Shown piece by piece: positions 32,026-40,554 of a stretch of DNA of 48,976 nt. The notes beneath the pieces are model-generated. The model did no database searches, was not told where the DNA came from, and worked only from the letters and a program-made list of their open reading frames with translations. The DNA comes from M3007 sp046153695 (GTDB taxonomy: Bacteria; Bacteroidota; Bacteroidia; Chitinophagales; Saprospiraceae). The position numbers and the translations under genes were made by a program. The stretch is taken from NCBI GenBank assembly GCA_046153695.1, contig JBJXEZ010000094.1, positions 1 to 48,976 of the forward strand. The letters run 5' to 3'. Numbering within the stretch: position 1 is the first letter of the stretch; each line of letters begins with the position of its first letter.

Positions 32026-32385
32026 ATGAAAAAAACTCTCGTACTCGGAGCCACGCCCAATCCTGACCGCTATGCCTTTCGTGCTGTCCATGCCTTACAA
32101 CGACACGGGCACGAAACGGTACCAGTCGGCATCCGACCTGGCGAGGTGGCTGGCCTGACCATCCTGCAAGGCCAACCCGATGTATCGGGCGTGGACACGG
32201 TCACACTCTACATTGGTCCCGAACGACAACCCGCCTACTACGACTACCTGCTGGCGTTGCGCCCAAAGCGCATTATTTTCAATCCGGGTACGGAAAATCC
32301 TGAGATGGAACACCTGGCCCATGAGGCAGGAATTGAAACGGATGAGGCTTGTACGCTGGTTCTGTTGGCTACCGGGCAGTACTGA
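32026..32385 (+). CDS. CoA-binding domain protein
   Basis: A 119-residue Rossmann-fold protein of the CoA-binding (YccU-like) family. It starts MKKTLVLGATPNPDRYAFRAVHALQRHGHETVPVGIRPGEVAGLTIL, with the glycine motif and the second strand typical of the family. The later blocks VDTVTLYIGPERQPAYYDYLL, PKRIIFNPGTENPEMEHLAHEAGIE and a final TLVLLATGQY also match. The full family length is present. Its biological role is not established; it may bind CoA or a CoA ester. It stops 10 bp before the convergent PKD lipoprotein gene. Confidence 0.92.
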   Translation: MKKTLVLGATPNPDRYAFRAVHALQRHGHETVPVGIRPGEVAGLTILQGQPDVSGVDTVTLYIGPERQPAYYDYLLALRPKRIIFNPGTENPEMEHLAHEAGIETDEACTLVLLATGQY

Positions 32386-32394
32386 CCTTGTGGG

Positions 32395-34035
32395 CTATGG
32401 TTGGTTGCCGTTGGCATCCGTTCGAATGAGGTATATACGCTTCTGGTTTTGCGGCGAGGTGTATATGGCCGTTATGAGGTAGCCGCCGTCGGCAGTTTGG
32501 ACGACGGAGTAGCTCGTGATTAGGCCCGTTTCGCTGAATAACTTGTCGGCAGGCCAAAGGCGGCTCAGCGACTGGTCTAATTTGTAGAGTAATATCCGCC
32601 CGTTGTAGGTCTGGCTAATCATCAGATTGTTGTCGGCAGTTCGGATCATTTGCGTTTTGCTGTTCCATGAGTTCTCTAAACTGTATGCCTCGGTTTCAGA
32701 CAGGTCGGCTCCGTATTTTTTTATCGTTTTGCCCTCTTCCAACACAAACGACGTTTCGCCGAGTGCTACGATTTGGCTGAAAACCCCGGCTTGAGCCACT
32801 TGTTTTGTCGCTGTTATGGCCCCGTTGAAGTCGCACCGAGCCAAGTGGGTGTACGCTGGAGAGGCTGAGGTCTGGTTGGTCAAAAGCATAAAGTCACCAC
32901 CAGACAACTGCGCTATACCGATCGCATAGGCATTACCTAAGGCGGCAGGCGTTTGCAGGGAACCCGGTGTTACGGTACCGTCTGGCGTTATTTTTGAAAA
33001 TCCGATCATGTCAGAGCCGCCAAGCCGGGACAGCCCCGTGACCCGGTAGTCGCCTCCAGCGTCAAGTGCCAGCGCGTGCCCTTCCTCGGTGGCGGCACCC
33101 GCGGCAAACGGAACGCCTTTTTGAATCTGCACCGTTTGGTCGTTTCCAATTTCTACCAGAACAGCCGTGGGGGCAACCCCGCCAGTATTGGTGCCGACTA
33201 GGACAAAACCGCCATTGCCGGATGGGATGATCTGGCGTACCTCATCCAGTTCGGGCACTGAATAGGTTTGCACACTCAGGACTTGTTTAGCCGTACTGAT
33301 CAGAACTGATTTGAGTAAGCCGTTTTGCCGGAACAGGACGTGGTAACGGCCATCGGAAGTTTCTACACCGAACAGTGGAGGCGCTACGTCTATCCCGTTG
33401 ATGTCTACCAAGCTGGAAAAATTAGTGGATTGTACTGTCACCGTTTGTTTGGTGGTGGCTGTTCCGCCCGTTCCGGTGATTGTCAGTGCCACCGTATAGA
33501 TGCCTTTTTTTGCAAAAATATGGCTTGCGGCAGGGCCTGTTGCGGTATTATCGGCCCCGCTGTCGGGGTCATCAAAGTCCCACGAATAGGATTGGGCCTG
33601 TTGCGAACAGGCGGCATTTACGGCGACAGCGATCGGGGCCACCAACCCGGAAACAGGTGAGATGGTAAAACAGGCCACGGGCGGCAGTCCGGGCGAAACA
33701 ACGGTCAGCGTTCGCTCCAAAGTGTCCGCACATTGGTCTGGCGTTTGGGCAATGAGCCGGACACGGTATATTCCCTCTGCGTAAGTTTTGTTCGGTGGCG
33801 TGGAACCGGTGAACGTATTGCCATCGCCGAGCTCCCACGAAAAAGTGAGGTCTGCGCCAACGGAGAGATTGGAGAAACTAACTGTACAAGGTGCCGTGCC
33901 CTGGTAAATGGAGAGACTAAATTCGGCAGTTGGTGTGGTGTCGCAAGCTCCCGAGGGGTTATCATCTGGCATGCCGCAACCAAAAAGGCCCAAAATAGAG
34001 AGGAGTGACAAGCATGTATAAGTAGTATATTTCAT
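32395..34035 (-). CDS. PKD-domain lipoprotein
   Basis: A 546-residue lipoprotein. The ATG at 34035 gives MKYTTYTCLSLLSILGLFGC, lipidated at C20; the upstream extension is not signal-like. Two PKD domains follow: residues 35-110 (FSLSIYQGTAPCTVSFSNLSVGADLTFSWELGDGNTFTG) and 115-205 (ACFTISPVSGLVAPIAVAVNAACSQQAQSYSWDFDDPDSG). The remainder is beta-rich and propeller-like, with repeats such as GGFVLVGTNTGG, DYRVTGLSRLGGSDMIGFSKITPDGTV and GGYLITAIYTSPQNQKRIYLIRTDANG. There is no T9SS sorting domain; anchoring is by lipid. Probably a surface or periplasmic binding protein of unknown ligand. Confidence 0.83.
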   Translation of the reverse strand: MKYTTYTCLSLLSILGLFGCGMPDDNPSGACDTTPTAEFSLSIYQGTAPCTVSFSNLSVGADLTFSWELGDGNTFTGSTPPNKTYAEGIYRVRLIAQTPDQCADTLERTLTVVSPGLPPVACFTISPVSGLVAPIAVAVNAACSQQAQSYSWDFDDPDSGADNTATGPAASHIFAKKGIYTVALTITGTGGTATTKQTVTVQSTNFSSLVDINGIDVAPPLFGVETSDGRYHVLFRQNGLLKSVLISTAKQVLSVQTYSVPELDEVRQIIPSGNGGFVLVGTNTGGVAPTAVLVEIGNDQTVQIQKGVPFAAGAATEEGHALALDAGGDYRVTGLSRLGGSDMIGFSKITPDGTVTPGSLQTPAALGNAYAIGIAQLSGGDFMLLTNQTSASPAYTHLARCDFNGAITATKQVAQAGVFSQIVALGETSFVLEEGKTIKKYGADLSETEAYSLENSWNSKTQMIRTADNNLMISQTYNGRILLYKLDQSLSRLWPADKLFSETGLITSYSVVQTADGGYLITAIYTSPQNQKRIYLIRTDANGNQP

Positions 34036-34097
34036 GATCTTTTTTTCAAAATACGCTAACAGGAATCTCGATCTCGATTCCACATCGAAACCCTGAC

Positions 34098-34105
34098 CAA
34101 AGGTA
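34098..34105 (-). promoter_or_regulatory. Putative -7 box of the PKD lipoprotein gene
   Basis: TACCTTTG on the minus strand, 63 nt upstream of the ATG; the implied leader is about 55 nt. No correctly spaced -33 TTTG is seen. Confidence 0.45.
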
Positions 34106-34173
34106 CAGGGAAAAAATTTTACCGGGAGCAGGTTCAAATCGCGCACCAACGCCTTATCCTTGCGAAAAAAACG

Positions 34174-35799
34174 ATGGCCGAACGCTCTTCACTCCCCTCC
34201 GAACGCTGGTTTTTCTTTGCGGCGCTGCTGCTTGCCCTATTACCGCTTTGGGCATCCGGGCAGTTTTTCGTCACAGGCGACGGCCCTTGCCACGTGTACA
34301 ATTCCAAGGTGTTGTTGGACTTTGTGCTGGGTCGGGATATAGATTTTTATGACCCGTTTTACAAACTTAACCTGCATGCTGAGCCCAACTGGCTCAGCCA
34401 TATTTGCCTGGCAGCCCTCCAATTGGTGCTCGCGCCCGAAGTTGCCGAAAAGGTGTTCTTGTCGGTATACGTCTTGACATTCGGTTTCGGGATGCGCTAC
34501 CTGCTTCGGCAGATCAACCCCGAAAGCATTTTTCTGAGCGCCGTGGGCATGCTGTTCGTGTGGCACCACCTGCTGGCTTCGGGTTTTTATAATTTCGGTT
34601 TTAGCATTGCGCTGCTTTTTTGGGTTGGCGGCTATTGGCTTCGACACCGAAACAATTGGACCACTGGCAGGCTTGTCGCTTTGGCCGGGCTGTGGCTGTT
34701 GCTGTATTTTTCGCACGCCATGGGCACAATGTTCAGTTTGGTGTTTGTAGGCAGCGCCCTGTTGGTGGATTGGCTGACTTCCATTCGGGCCGAGGGCTGG
34801 CGGGCTGCGGTGCGAACGCACGGCCCGAACACCCTGCGCACGGGCTTGGCAGCGCTGCCCATGCTGGCCTTTTTGGCTTATTATTGGCTGCAAGCACCTG
34901 CCATTACGGGCACGGACACCCGTCCGTTTGCCGACTTGTTGGAAGACTTGGTGCAACTGAAAAGCCTGATCCTGCTCAAGTCAACCGAACGCGACACGGT
35001 GAAGGCCGTGGCCATCCTTATCGGGCTGCTGCTGGTCATGGCCATTGGGCACCGGACACGCGAACGCCGCTGGGCTGTGGGCGATTTCCTCCTGCTGTTT
35101 GCCGCTGTAGCGCTCTGGCAGTATTTTTCTCCTGAAAATGCCAAGGCTGGCGGCCTGCAAATCCCCTTACGCGTGCAGACCTTTGTCTGGTTGGGGCTGT
35201 TCCTTTGGGCGGCCACGGCCAATTTCCCCGAATGGGTGCGCCAAAATACGCCGGGCGCGGCTTTCGTCCTGCTGGTGGTACTGACGTTTTTGCGCATGCC
35301 CGCGCACCGCCGTGCCTCCGAATTGGTGGAGGACTATACGTGGTGTGCCACCCAGATACCCGCCCGCTCGGTCGTGCTGCTGCTCAACTATGATTTCAAT
35401 GGATTGGACAAAGACGGCAAAGAGATCGCCAACCGAAACTGGATGTTCATCCACGCTGGCGGCTACCTCGGGGCGTACAAACCGATGATCCTGTCAGACA
35501 ACTACGAGGCCAGCAAAACCCATTTTCCGATAAACTGGGAATGGCAGCGCGATATGTACGCCCAAACCACCAAAGACGGTATCGGCTTCGAGAATCGCCC
35601 GCCCCGTGCCGATTTCCTTGACTACAAAACCCGCAGTGGTGGCTACGATATTGACTATATGATCTTTCTCAGCTACGACCCCCGGTTTTACGACCACGAT
35701 TACGCAAGGGAAATCATGGCTCAACTCAATCAAGGCTTTGAGCATGTCGGGTTTTCGCCGAGGCACAAGGCTGAGATTTGGAAAAGGAAACGCCAATAG
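34174..35799 (+). CDS. Polytopic membrane protein of unknown function, GT-C-like
   Basis: A 541-residue protein with about ten membrane segments (WFFFAALLLALLPLWASG, EVAEKVFLSVYVLTFGFG, FNFGFSIALLFWVGGYWL-like, LVALAGLWLLLYFSHAMG, AVAILIGLLLVMAIG). The first periplasmic loop contains FFVTGDGPCHVYNSKVLLDF, with an acidic residue where GT-C glycosyltransferases have a catalytic Asp, followed by a soluble C-terminal domain of about 150 residues (WCATQIPARSVVLLLNYDFNGLDKDGKEIANRNWMFIHAGGYLG..). A lipid-linked sugar transferase is possible, but I recognise no named family. It begins 138 bp from the divergent PKD gene. Confidence 0.7.
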   Translation: MAERSSLPSERWFFFAALLLALLPLWASGQFFVTGDGPCHVYNSKVLLDFVLGRDIDFYDPFYKLNLHAEPNWLSHICLAALQLVLAPEVAEKVFLSVYVLTFGFGMRYLLRQINPESIFLSAVGMLFVWHHLLASGFYNFGFSIALLFWVGGYWLRHRNNWTTGRLVALAGLWLLLYFSHAMGTMFSLVFVGSALLVDWLTSIRAEGWRAAVRTHGPNTLRTGLAALPMLAFLAYYWLQAPAITGTDTRPFADLLEDLVQLKSLILLKSTERDTVKAVAILIGLLLVMAIGHRTRERRWAVGDFLLLFAAVALWQYFSPENAKAGGLQIPLRVQTFVWLGLFLWAATANFPEWVRQNTPGAAFVLLVVLTFLRMPAHRRASELVEDYTWCATQIPARSVVLLLNYDFNGLDKDGKEIANRNWMFIHAGGYLGAYKPMILSDNYEASKTHFPINWEWQRDMYAQTTKDGIGFENRPPRADFLDYKTRSGGYDIDYMIFLSYDPRFYDHDYAREIMAQLNQGFEHVGFSPRHKAEIWKRKRQ

Positions 35800-35814
35800 A
35801 CACCGGCATCAAAT

Positions 35815-36132
35815 CTACTGGCCAACAGTCGCTGTCGCCTCCATGAAGCCTTCGCGCAGCAGAAACAGCGACATCAGCAGTGTGGGCAAAAAGTCGAGCA
35901 CGGCCAGCAAAATGCCGTTTCGGACGTTGACGGGCTGCATCTGGCCTTGCAAGCCCGATAGGATACAATCCACGATCACCCGGCCGCCCACGAAGCCTCC
36001 CCAGAGTAAAAAGCCCCAGCATATCCACACATTGGCCGTGCGCAACACCTCAGGAAAAGGTGTACCGGAACAGTAGTAATACAGGTATATGCCGATAAGC
36101 AGGCACATGTAGATGAAGTTGAAAATGAACAT
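35815..36132 (-). CDS. Small membrane protein of unknown function
   Basis: A 105-residue protein with three hydrophobic segments (FIFNFIYMCLLIGIYLYYY, WICWGFLLWGGFVGGRVIV, ILLAVLDFLPTLLMSLFLL). It follows a similar-sized membrane protein gene by 43 bp on the same strand and converges with the gene at 34174. No family is recognised. Confidence 0.65.
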   Translation of the reverse strand: MFIFNFIYMCLLIGIYLYYYCSGTPFPEVLRTANVWICWGFLLWGGFVGGRVIVDCILSGLQGQMQPVNVRNGILLAVLDFLPTLLMSLFLLREGFMEATATVGQ

Positions 36133-36175
36133 CTTGATTCGTTTTGATGTAACGGCCTAAACACCGACACGGCGA

Positions 36176-36481
36176 TCAGCGCCAATTGGGCCGAAGGATG
36201 ATGGCAGTGCCTATGTACAGTAAAAATGGCAGGGACAACACCGCCGGTATCGCTGCTATGATGAGCGCCGCCAAAGGTTGGTTGTGGTTTTTCAGGTACA
36301 GGCTGCCGAACAAAAGGGCCAGAAGGGCCAAGATCAATGCCGTCCATATCAGGATATAGGCCGGTGTGGGGGCAGCGTAGCGGCCGAACACCATCATTAT
36401 AAACTCCCGGTGCGCATACAATGCCGCAACTACATCCAGGAGCCAGAGTACCCAAAACAGAACAAGTGAGGATTTCGTCAT
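36176..36481 (-). CDS. Small membrane protein of unknown function
   Basis: A 101-residue protein with three hydrophobic segments (SLVLFWVLWLLDVVAALYA, ILIWTALILALLALLFGSLYL, LAALIIAAIPAVLSLPFLLYIG). It is upstream of the other small membrane protein gene and probably co-transcribed with it. No family is recognised. Confidence 0.68.
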   Translation of the reverse strand: MTKSSLVLFWVLWLLDVVAALYAHREFIMMVFGRYAAPTPAYILIWTALILALLALLFGSLYLKNHNQPLAALIIAAIPAVLSLPFLLYIGTAIILRPNWR

Positions 36482-36494
36482 GTCTTATTTTTAG

Positions 36495-36502
36495 CAAACG
36501 TA
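36495..36502 (-). promoter_or_regulatory. Putative -7 box of the small membrane protein genes
   Basis: TACGTTTG on the minus strand, 13 nt before the ATG at 36481. The leader would be very short. No -33 box is seen. Confidence 0.4.
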
Positions 36503-36534
36503 CTTCCTTTTAAACTGCTTCTCGCAGCTGGCCA

Positions 36535-36987
36535 TTAAAAAACAATCTTCCCGTTCCACCATTCCGTTTCGATCACGGCCTCGTTTTTTCTGTAAAAATC
36601 CAGAGCAGGCGTATTCCAGTCCAGTACCTGCCACTTGACCAGTCGACAGCCCCGACGGCGACCCTCGGCGAGCACGATATCGAACAGCATTTGACCGATA
36701 CCGTAGCGGCGGTACTGCTCGCTGACCACAAAATCGTCCAGGTACAACATTTTGCCCCGCCATGTCGAGTAGGCCATGTAGTATAGAACCATGCCCACCA
36801 CTTTACCGTCCATTTCGGCTACATGACTTTGGAAAAGGCCATTGCGGAAATCTTCGAGGTATTCCGCAGGGGTAGTGGTCACCGATTCGGGCGACTTTTC
36901 GTACACAGCCAATTCATACACCAAGGCGTGAATGGCGGGCAGGTCGGCCTCGGTGGCCGGGCGAATGTTGACAGGAATTTTTTCCAT
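36535..36987 (-). CDS. GNAT family N-acetyltransferase
   Basis: A 150-residue acetyl-CoA-dependent acetyltransferase. It opens VNIRPATEADLPAIHALVYELAVYEKSPE, has LYLDDFVVSEQYRRYGIGQMLFD, the acetyl-CoA-binding motif A (QYRRYGIG), and ends RLVKWQVLDWNTPALDFYRKNEAVIETEWWNGKIVF. The whole pattern matches the diamine/spermidine acetyltransferase (SSAT)-like branch, so a polyamine or amino-acid-like substrate is possible. Length is normal. It lies 53 bp upstream of the small membrane protein genes. Confidence 0.9.
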   Translation of the reverse strand: MEKIPVNIRPATEADLPAIHALVYELAVYEKSPESVTTTPAEYLEDFRNGLFQSHVAEMDGKVVGMVLYYMAYSTWRGKMLYLDDFVVSEQYRRYGIGQMLFDIVLAEGRRRGCRLVKWQVLDWNTPALDFYRKNEAVIETEWWNGKIVF

Positions 36988-37185
36988 AAAATATTCAAAA
37001 AAGGGAGGTGGTCATGTACACCCTTGAGGTTATGAAACACCTGCTTTGTTATGTGTATTCTGCGTGGTCGGCTAAATGTACCCGTATTGGGGGTGCAAGA
37101 TAGGTTATACCAAAGAATGAAGCCAAGGCTGCCGGTTTCCAACAACATGACACAGAATCGTTCCGTGAAAAATCAAAAATCTAAG

Positions 37186-37327
37186 CTCGACTTTAGCTAT
37201 TTGAAACGTTCAAAAAAGCGCCTTGGGAGTCCAAGAAGTGGGTTTTTGAATTGTATCTACCCGGGCACCCACCTTGGCAACAATGGGTACATCGCGCTCC
37301 GCCGGTGCAACCCCACCTCCAGCCCCC
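37186..37327. repeat. Composite palindromic repeat, copy B, left part
   Basis: The arm 37186-37284 (CTCGACTTTAGCTATTTGAA..) and the first 43 bp of the core (GGGTACATCGCGCTCCGCCG..) match copy A in reverse orientation. The core is interrupted at 37327 by the IS4-family element and resumes at 38844. The stretch 36988-37185, between the acetyltransferase start and this arm, holds nothing I can identify. Confidence 0.88.
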
Positions 37328-38843
37328 ATAGCCATCAACTTAAGGCGGGGCATGGTTTAAGAATTTGATTTGCAATATGTTGTGGAGGGTTAAGTTTGTC
37401 AAAATGTAGGAGCTGGTTGAATTTTCGTCGTCGAACCTGTTTTTGGGCAGTATTTCCGATGAGTTGGTAGAGTACGTTCAGGAACTCGAAGCAGGCTTGG
37501 AAAGAGTTGTTCCACAGGGCTTGTTGTAGGTCTGTTTTGAGTTCCTGTAAGATTTTAAACCCCTTGAGTTCACTCACATCAATATGGTATGTATTCCAAA
37601 AATAGCATTTGGTCCAACTGAAGAGTTTATGATGGAGTAGTATCCAGATCAGTTTTCCATACAACAGGCACATAAAGCGGTATTCATTCATTGGACGCAT
37701 TTCATCAATACGATAAACCGACTTCCAAACTTTGAAGATAATCTCAATCATCCAGCGTATGGTGTACAACTTCATCACCTGTTGAGCGCAAAATGAATTT
37801 TGGGGTAAATTGGTAATGAAGGCATTCAAGTCACAAAATTGCAAGCGGTCTTGCGAGAGATTTTTGCGCTTGTTTTGTTTGTCCTCTTTCAATTTTTTGC
37901 GCTTAGTCTGGGCCACTTTGACTGGCACCTTTTGTAGCACAAGTCTCGTTCTAAATCGTTGTGCTCTACCGATATAGCACCAGATTTGCCGCACTTCATT
38001 AACCTTCATTTTCCGGCTAATCGTCAGTAAATCAATTGGTTTTTCTGTTAAATCCGCACTTAGATAAACAGTAGTGTTAAACTTAAAACGCGAAACATAA
38101 AAGGCCTCGCTCTTTTCAATGCTGCGCAAATCATCGATTTTAAAGTACCCTAAATCGCGCAGCAACAGGCTGTGGGCGCTAATGCTTCCCATAGGGGACG
38201 TATTGTCGGGTGCCGTAGCGTTTCGAAAACACACTTGCCAATTGGCGCTTTTCAAGCCTATGCGAAGGTTCAGTTTTATGCCAGCCTCGGAAGCGCCGCC
38301 GCCAAATCCCTTGAAACGCGCCTTTAAACACGCCGGAAGTTGCCAGTTGCTGGAATCCTCCACCAGCACCTCAGAAAACGCATCCAAGGTGTTCAGTTCT
38401 AACTCCTCTTCGATATGCCAGGCGGCTACCTTGGCAAACAACTTTTCCATAAATGACTCCGCCTGGGCGGTAAATCGACTATTTAATCCTTCCGGGCTTA
38501 AGGCCATACCCAACTTCCTGGCTTGAGTAAGCAGTTGCGTCAGCGAAGCATTCAACCCGGATTCTTCTGCACCCCCTATGCATAATTGGGCAAAGCCCAA
38601 ACCGCTCACAATGCGCTGGCGGTGGATAAATCCCAACTCGCGCCCAAGGTCGTTGAGTTGTTCTTTGCGAAAAATTGTTTCCATGCGCTTGGAAATATCT
38701 ATAAACTTGCACTCTGGTACAGAGAACTGCATCTTATTTAGGTTTAGTCACCATAAAGATGCGGAACTCCGTACTTTTTTAAAACTATCCATTATTGATT
38801 ATCAACGCCTTGCCAAAAAATTGACCCTTAAGTTGATGGCTAT
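37328..38843 (-). mobile_element. IS4-family insertion sequence, intact, 1516 bp
   Basis: The ends are perfect 17-bp inverted repeats: ATAGCCATCAACTTAAG at 37328-37344 and CTTAAGTTGATGGCTAT at 38827-38843. They are flanked by a 6-bp direct repeat GCCCCC (37322-37327 and 38844-38849), consistent with a target duplication, although the target is C-rich. The element contains a single full-length transposase gene whose stop codon falls inside the left terminal repeat. It is inserted in the core of the composite palindromic repeat. Confidence 0.92.
37335..38732 (-). CDS. IS4-family DDE transposase
   Basis: A 465-residue transposase. The catalytic triad is visible: D126 in VEDSSNW, D193 in LLLRDLGYFKI, and E330 in the IS4 signature Y323-x2-R326-x3-E330-x6-K337 (YTIRWMIEIIFKVWKS). 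Between the second Asp and Glu is a lysine-rich insertion (VAQTKRKKLKEDKQNKRKNL). The frame is uninterrupted and starts with ATG 38732, 111 bp from the right end, so the element is probably active or only recently inactive. Confidence 0.95.
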   Translation of the reverse strand: MQFSVPECKFIDISKRMETIFRKEQLNDLGRELGFIHRQRIVSGLGFAQLCIGGAEESGLNASLTQLLTQARKLGMALSPEGLNSRFTAQAESFMEKLFAKVAAWHIEEELELNTLDAFSEVLVEDSSNWQLPACLKARFKGFGGGASEAGIKLNLRIGLKSANWQVCFRNATAPDNTSPMGSISAHSLLLRDLGYFKIDDLRSIEKSEAFYVSRFKFNTTVYLSADLTEKPIDLLTISRKMKVNEVRQIWCYIGRAQRFRTRLVLQKVPVKVAQTKRKKLKEDKQNKRKNLSQDRLQFCDLNAFITNLPQNSFCAQQVMKLYTIRWMIEIIFKVWKSVYRIDEMRPMNEYRFMCLLYGKLIWILLHHKLFSWTKCYFWNTYHIDVSELKGFKILQELKTDLQQALWNNSFQACFEFLNVLYQLIGNTAQKQVRRRKFNQLLHFDKLNPPQHIANQILKPCPALS

Positions 38844-39169
38844 GCCCCCAGCCCTCCCCCGGGGGGAGAGGGGGGCTTGCCCTCAAAAAATGCAAAAATT
38901 AGCAACAGGTGCCTTGGCTTTTCAACTTGATGAGACTGTGCTGTAATGCGCGATGTGCCCACCTCACTCTCGGGGGAGGGGCTGGGGGTGGGGTTGCACC
39001 GGCGGAGCGCGATGTACCCAAAATACCACATTGGCTTATCAGGCTAAACAGGTAATTTGAATTTATGAATGTCTCAATTTTACAGCGATGTTCAAAAATT
39101 ATTTCAGTCGCCATATCTCACTGACTTGAAACGGCATTATCAATTTCCCAAATGGCTAAAGTCGAACTA
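38844..39169. repeat. Composite palindromic repeat, copy B, right part
   Basis: The core continues from 38844 to 39019, including the internal segment TTTTCAACTTGATGAGAC that is shared with copy A, and ends with the inverted terminal GCGCGATGTACCC. The right arm (39020-39169) has diverged but its end AAATGGCTAAAGTCGA is the reverse complement of the arm start in other copies. The MITE-like element begins at the very next base. Confidence 0.82.
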
Positions 39170-39331
39170 AGAGCGTGTTTAAATTTCAGTGCCGAGGCGA
39201 AAGCGAGCAAATTTTAGTTCAGGCAAGGCGAAATTTGCAGCCATAGTCGGTTGCCTATGGCGAAAATTTCAACGCAGCATGAAGCAAAATTTGCCGCTTG
39301 CAGCCCGGTGACTGAAATTTAAACACGCTCT
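39170..39331. repeat. MITE-like inverted-repeat element, 162 bp (copy 1)
   Basis: Terminal inverted repeats of 21 bp start AGAGCGTGTTTAAATTTCAG. The interior (GGCAAGGCGAAATTTGCAGC..) matches the copy at 48604-48764 nearly base for base and is more distantly related to the copy at 42591-42752. No ORF. It lies between the composite repeat and lgt. Confidence 0.92.
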
Positions 39332-39356
39332 AAAACCGGTATGTTCAAGGATCAGC

Positions 39357-39364
39357 TACCTTTG
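39357..39364 (+). promoter_or_regulatory. Putative -7 box of lgt
   Basis: TACCTTTG ends 5 nt before the lgt ATG (39370). A start point about 7 nt downstream of the box would fall at or near the ATG, implying a leaderless or nearly leaderless transcript. There is no clear -33 TTG. Confidence 0.45.
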
Positions 39365-39369
39365 CCATC

Positions 39370-40554
39370 ATGTATCCAGATTTTTCGTACCTCTTTCACG
39401 CTATCCTCGGCACGGAGCCGGACAACTCGCTGTCCGTCCTGAAAACATTTGGTTTTTTTCTCGCCGTGGCTTTTTTGGTGAGCGCCGTGACGTACTATAT
39501 TGAACTCAAGCGCAAGGCACGCGAGGGCCTTTTTCGTCCGACAAAGGTGACCATCACCGAAGGCCTCCCGGCCACGCCTGGTGAAATTATTTCCAACGCG
39601 TTGGTTGGCCTCATCATCGGTGGTAAAGGTGTATACGCTTTTCAGCATTTCGCTGACTTTCGGCATGACCCGGCCTCCATTGTCCTTTCAGCAAAAATGC
39701 ACTGGCCAGCGGCCATAATCGGTGCTTTGTTTTTTGGCGCACTGAGCTGGTGGGAAGCCTGGCGCAAGCGCACAGACAAGCCGGAATCCCGCGAGATGGA
39801 GGTATGGCCACATGATCGGATCAGCGAGATTACCGTATGGGCTGCTGCCGGAGGGATTGTGGGTGCCAAGTTATTTGATCTGTTCGATAACTGGGAGTCT
39901 TTTATGCGTGACCCTGCCGGGGCATTGCTCTCGGGCAGCGGGCTGGCGTTTTACGGCGGCCTGGTACTGGGGTTTGTAGCCGTAGTGTCGTACATCTGGC
40001 GCAAGGGGATCCCGTTCCTGCACGCTGCCGACGCTGTGGCCCCGGCCTTGGTGGTCGGTTATGGCGTGGGCCGCATCGGCTGTCAATTGAGCGGCGACGG
40101 CGACTGGGGCATTGTGAACCAGGCACCCAAACCCGAATGGATGCGTTTTTTGCCCGACAGTTTTTGGGCTACCACATACCCGCACCACGTGGTGAATTCG
40201 CCGTACACCGACCCGGTGTCAAGCGTGCCCATCGAGGGTTGTACCTGGGAGTACTGTATGCAGCTGTCCATGCCCGTTTACCCGACCCCGCTATACGAAA
40301 CCCTACTGATGGTGGTGGTTTTTGGCATTCTTTGGGCATTACGCAAGCACCTGCGCGTACCGGGGCTGTTGTTTTTTATTTACCTCGCCCTCATCGCTAT
40401 TGAGCGGTTTTGTATTGAAAAAATCCGGGTCAATGTGGACCACGAGTTTTTGGGCATGAACCTGAGTCAAGCAGAAATCATTTCCTTAGCGCTGCTGGCC
40501 GCGAGCGTTGTTGGCATGGTGGTGGTGTGGCTCATGCATCGCTCTCGAAGGTGA
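39370..40554 (+). CDS. lgt: Prolipoprotein diacylglyceryl transferase Lgt
   Basis: A 394-residue inner-membrane enzyme that attaches diacylglycerol to the lipobox cysteine of prolipoproteins. About seven membrane segments are present. Family signatures include SGLAFYGGLVLGF, HAADAVAPALVVGYGVGRIGCQLSGDGDWG (the Lgt GRIGC-x-x-x-G-x2-WG-type block) and TPLYETLLMVVVFGILWAL, with IERFCIEKIRVN near the end. It is longer than Proteobacterial Lgt (about 290 residues), with extra loops around residues 60-75, 120-145 and 245-295, as is common in Bacteroidota. Its stop overlaps the start of the PagL-like gene (TGATG), indicating translational coupling. Confidence 0.95.
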   Translation: MYPDFSYLFHAILGTEPDNSLSVLKTFGFFLAVAFLVSAVTYYIELKRKAREGLFRPTKVTITEGLPATPGEIISNALVGLIIGGKGVYAFQHFADFRHDPASIVLSAKMHWPAAIIGALFFGALSWWEAWRKRTDKPESREMEVWPHDRISEITVWAAAGGIVGAKLFDLFDNWESFMRDPAGALLSGSGLAFYGGLVLGFVAVVSYIWRKGIPFLHAADAVAPALVVGYGVGRIGCQLSGDGDWGIVNQAPKPEWMRFLPDSFWATTYPHHVVNSPYTDPVSSVPIEGCTWEYCMQLSMPVYPTPLYETLLMVVVFGILWALRKHLRVPGLLFFIYLALIAIERFCIEKIRVNVDHEFLGMNLSQAEIISLALLAASVVGMVVVWLMHRSRR

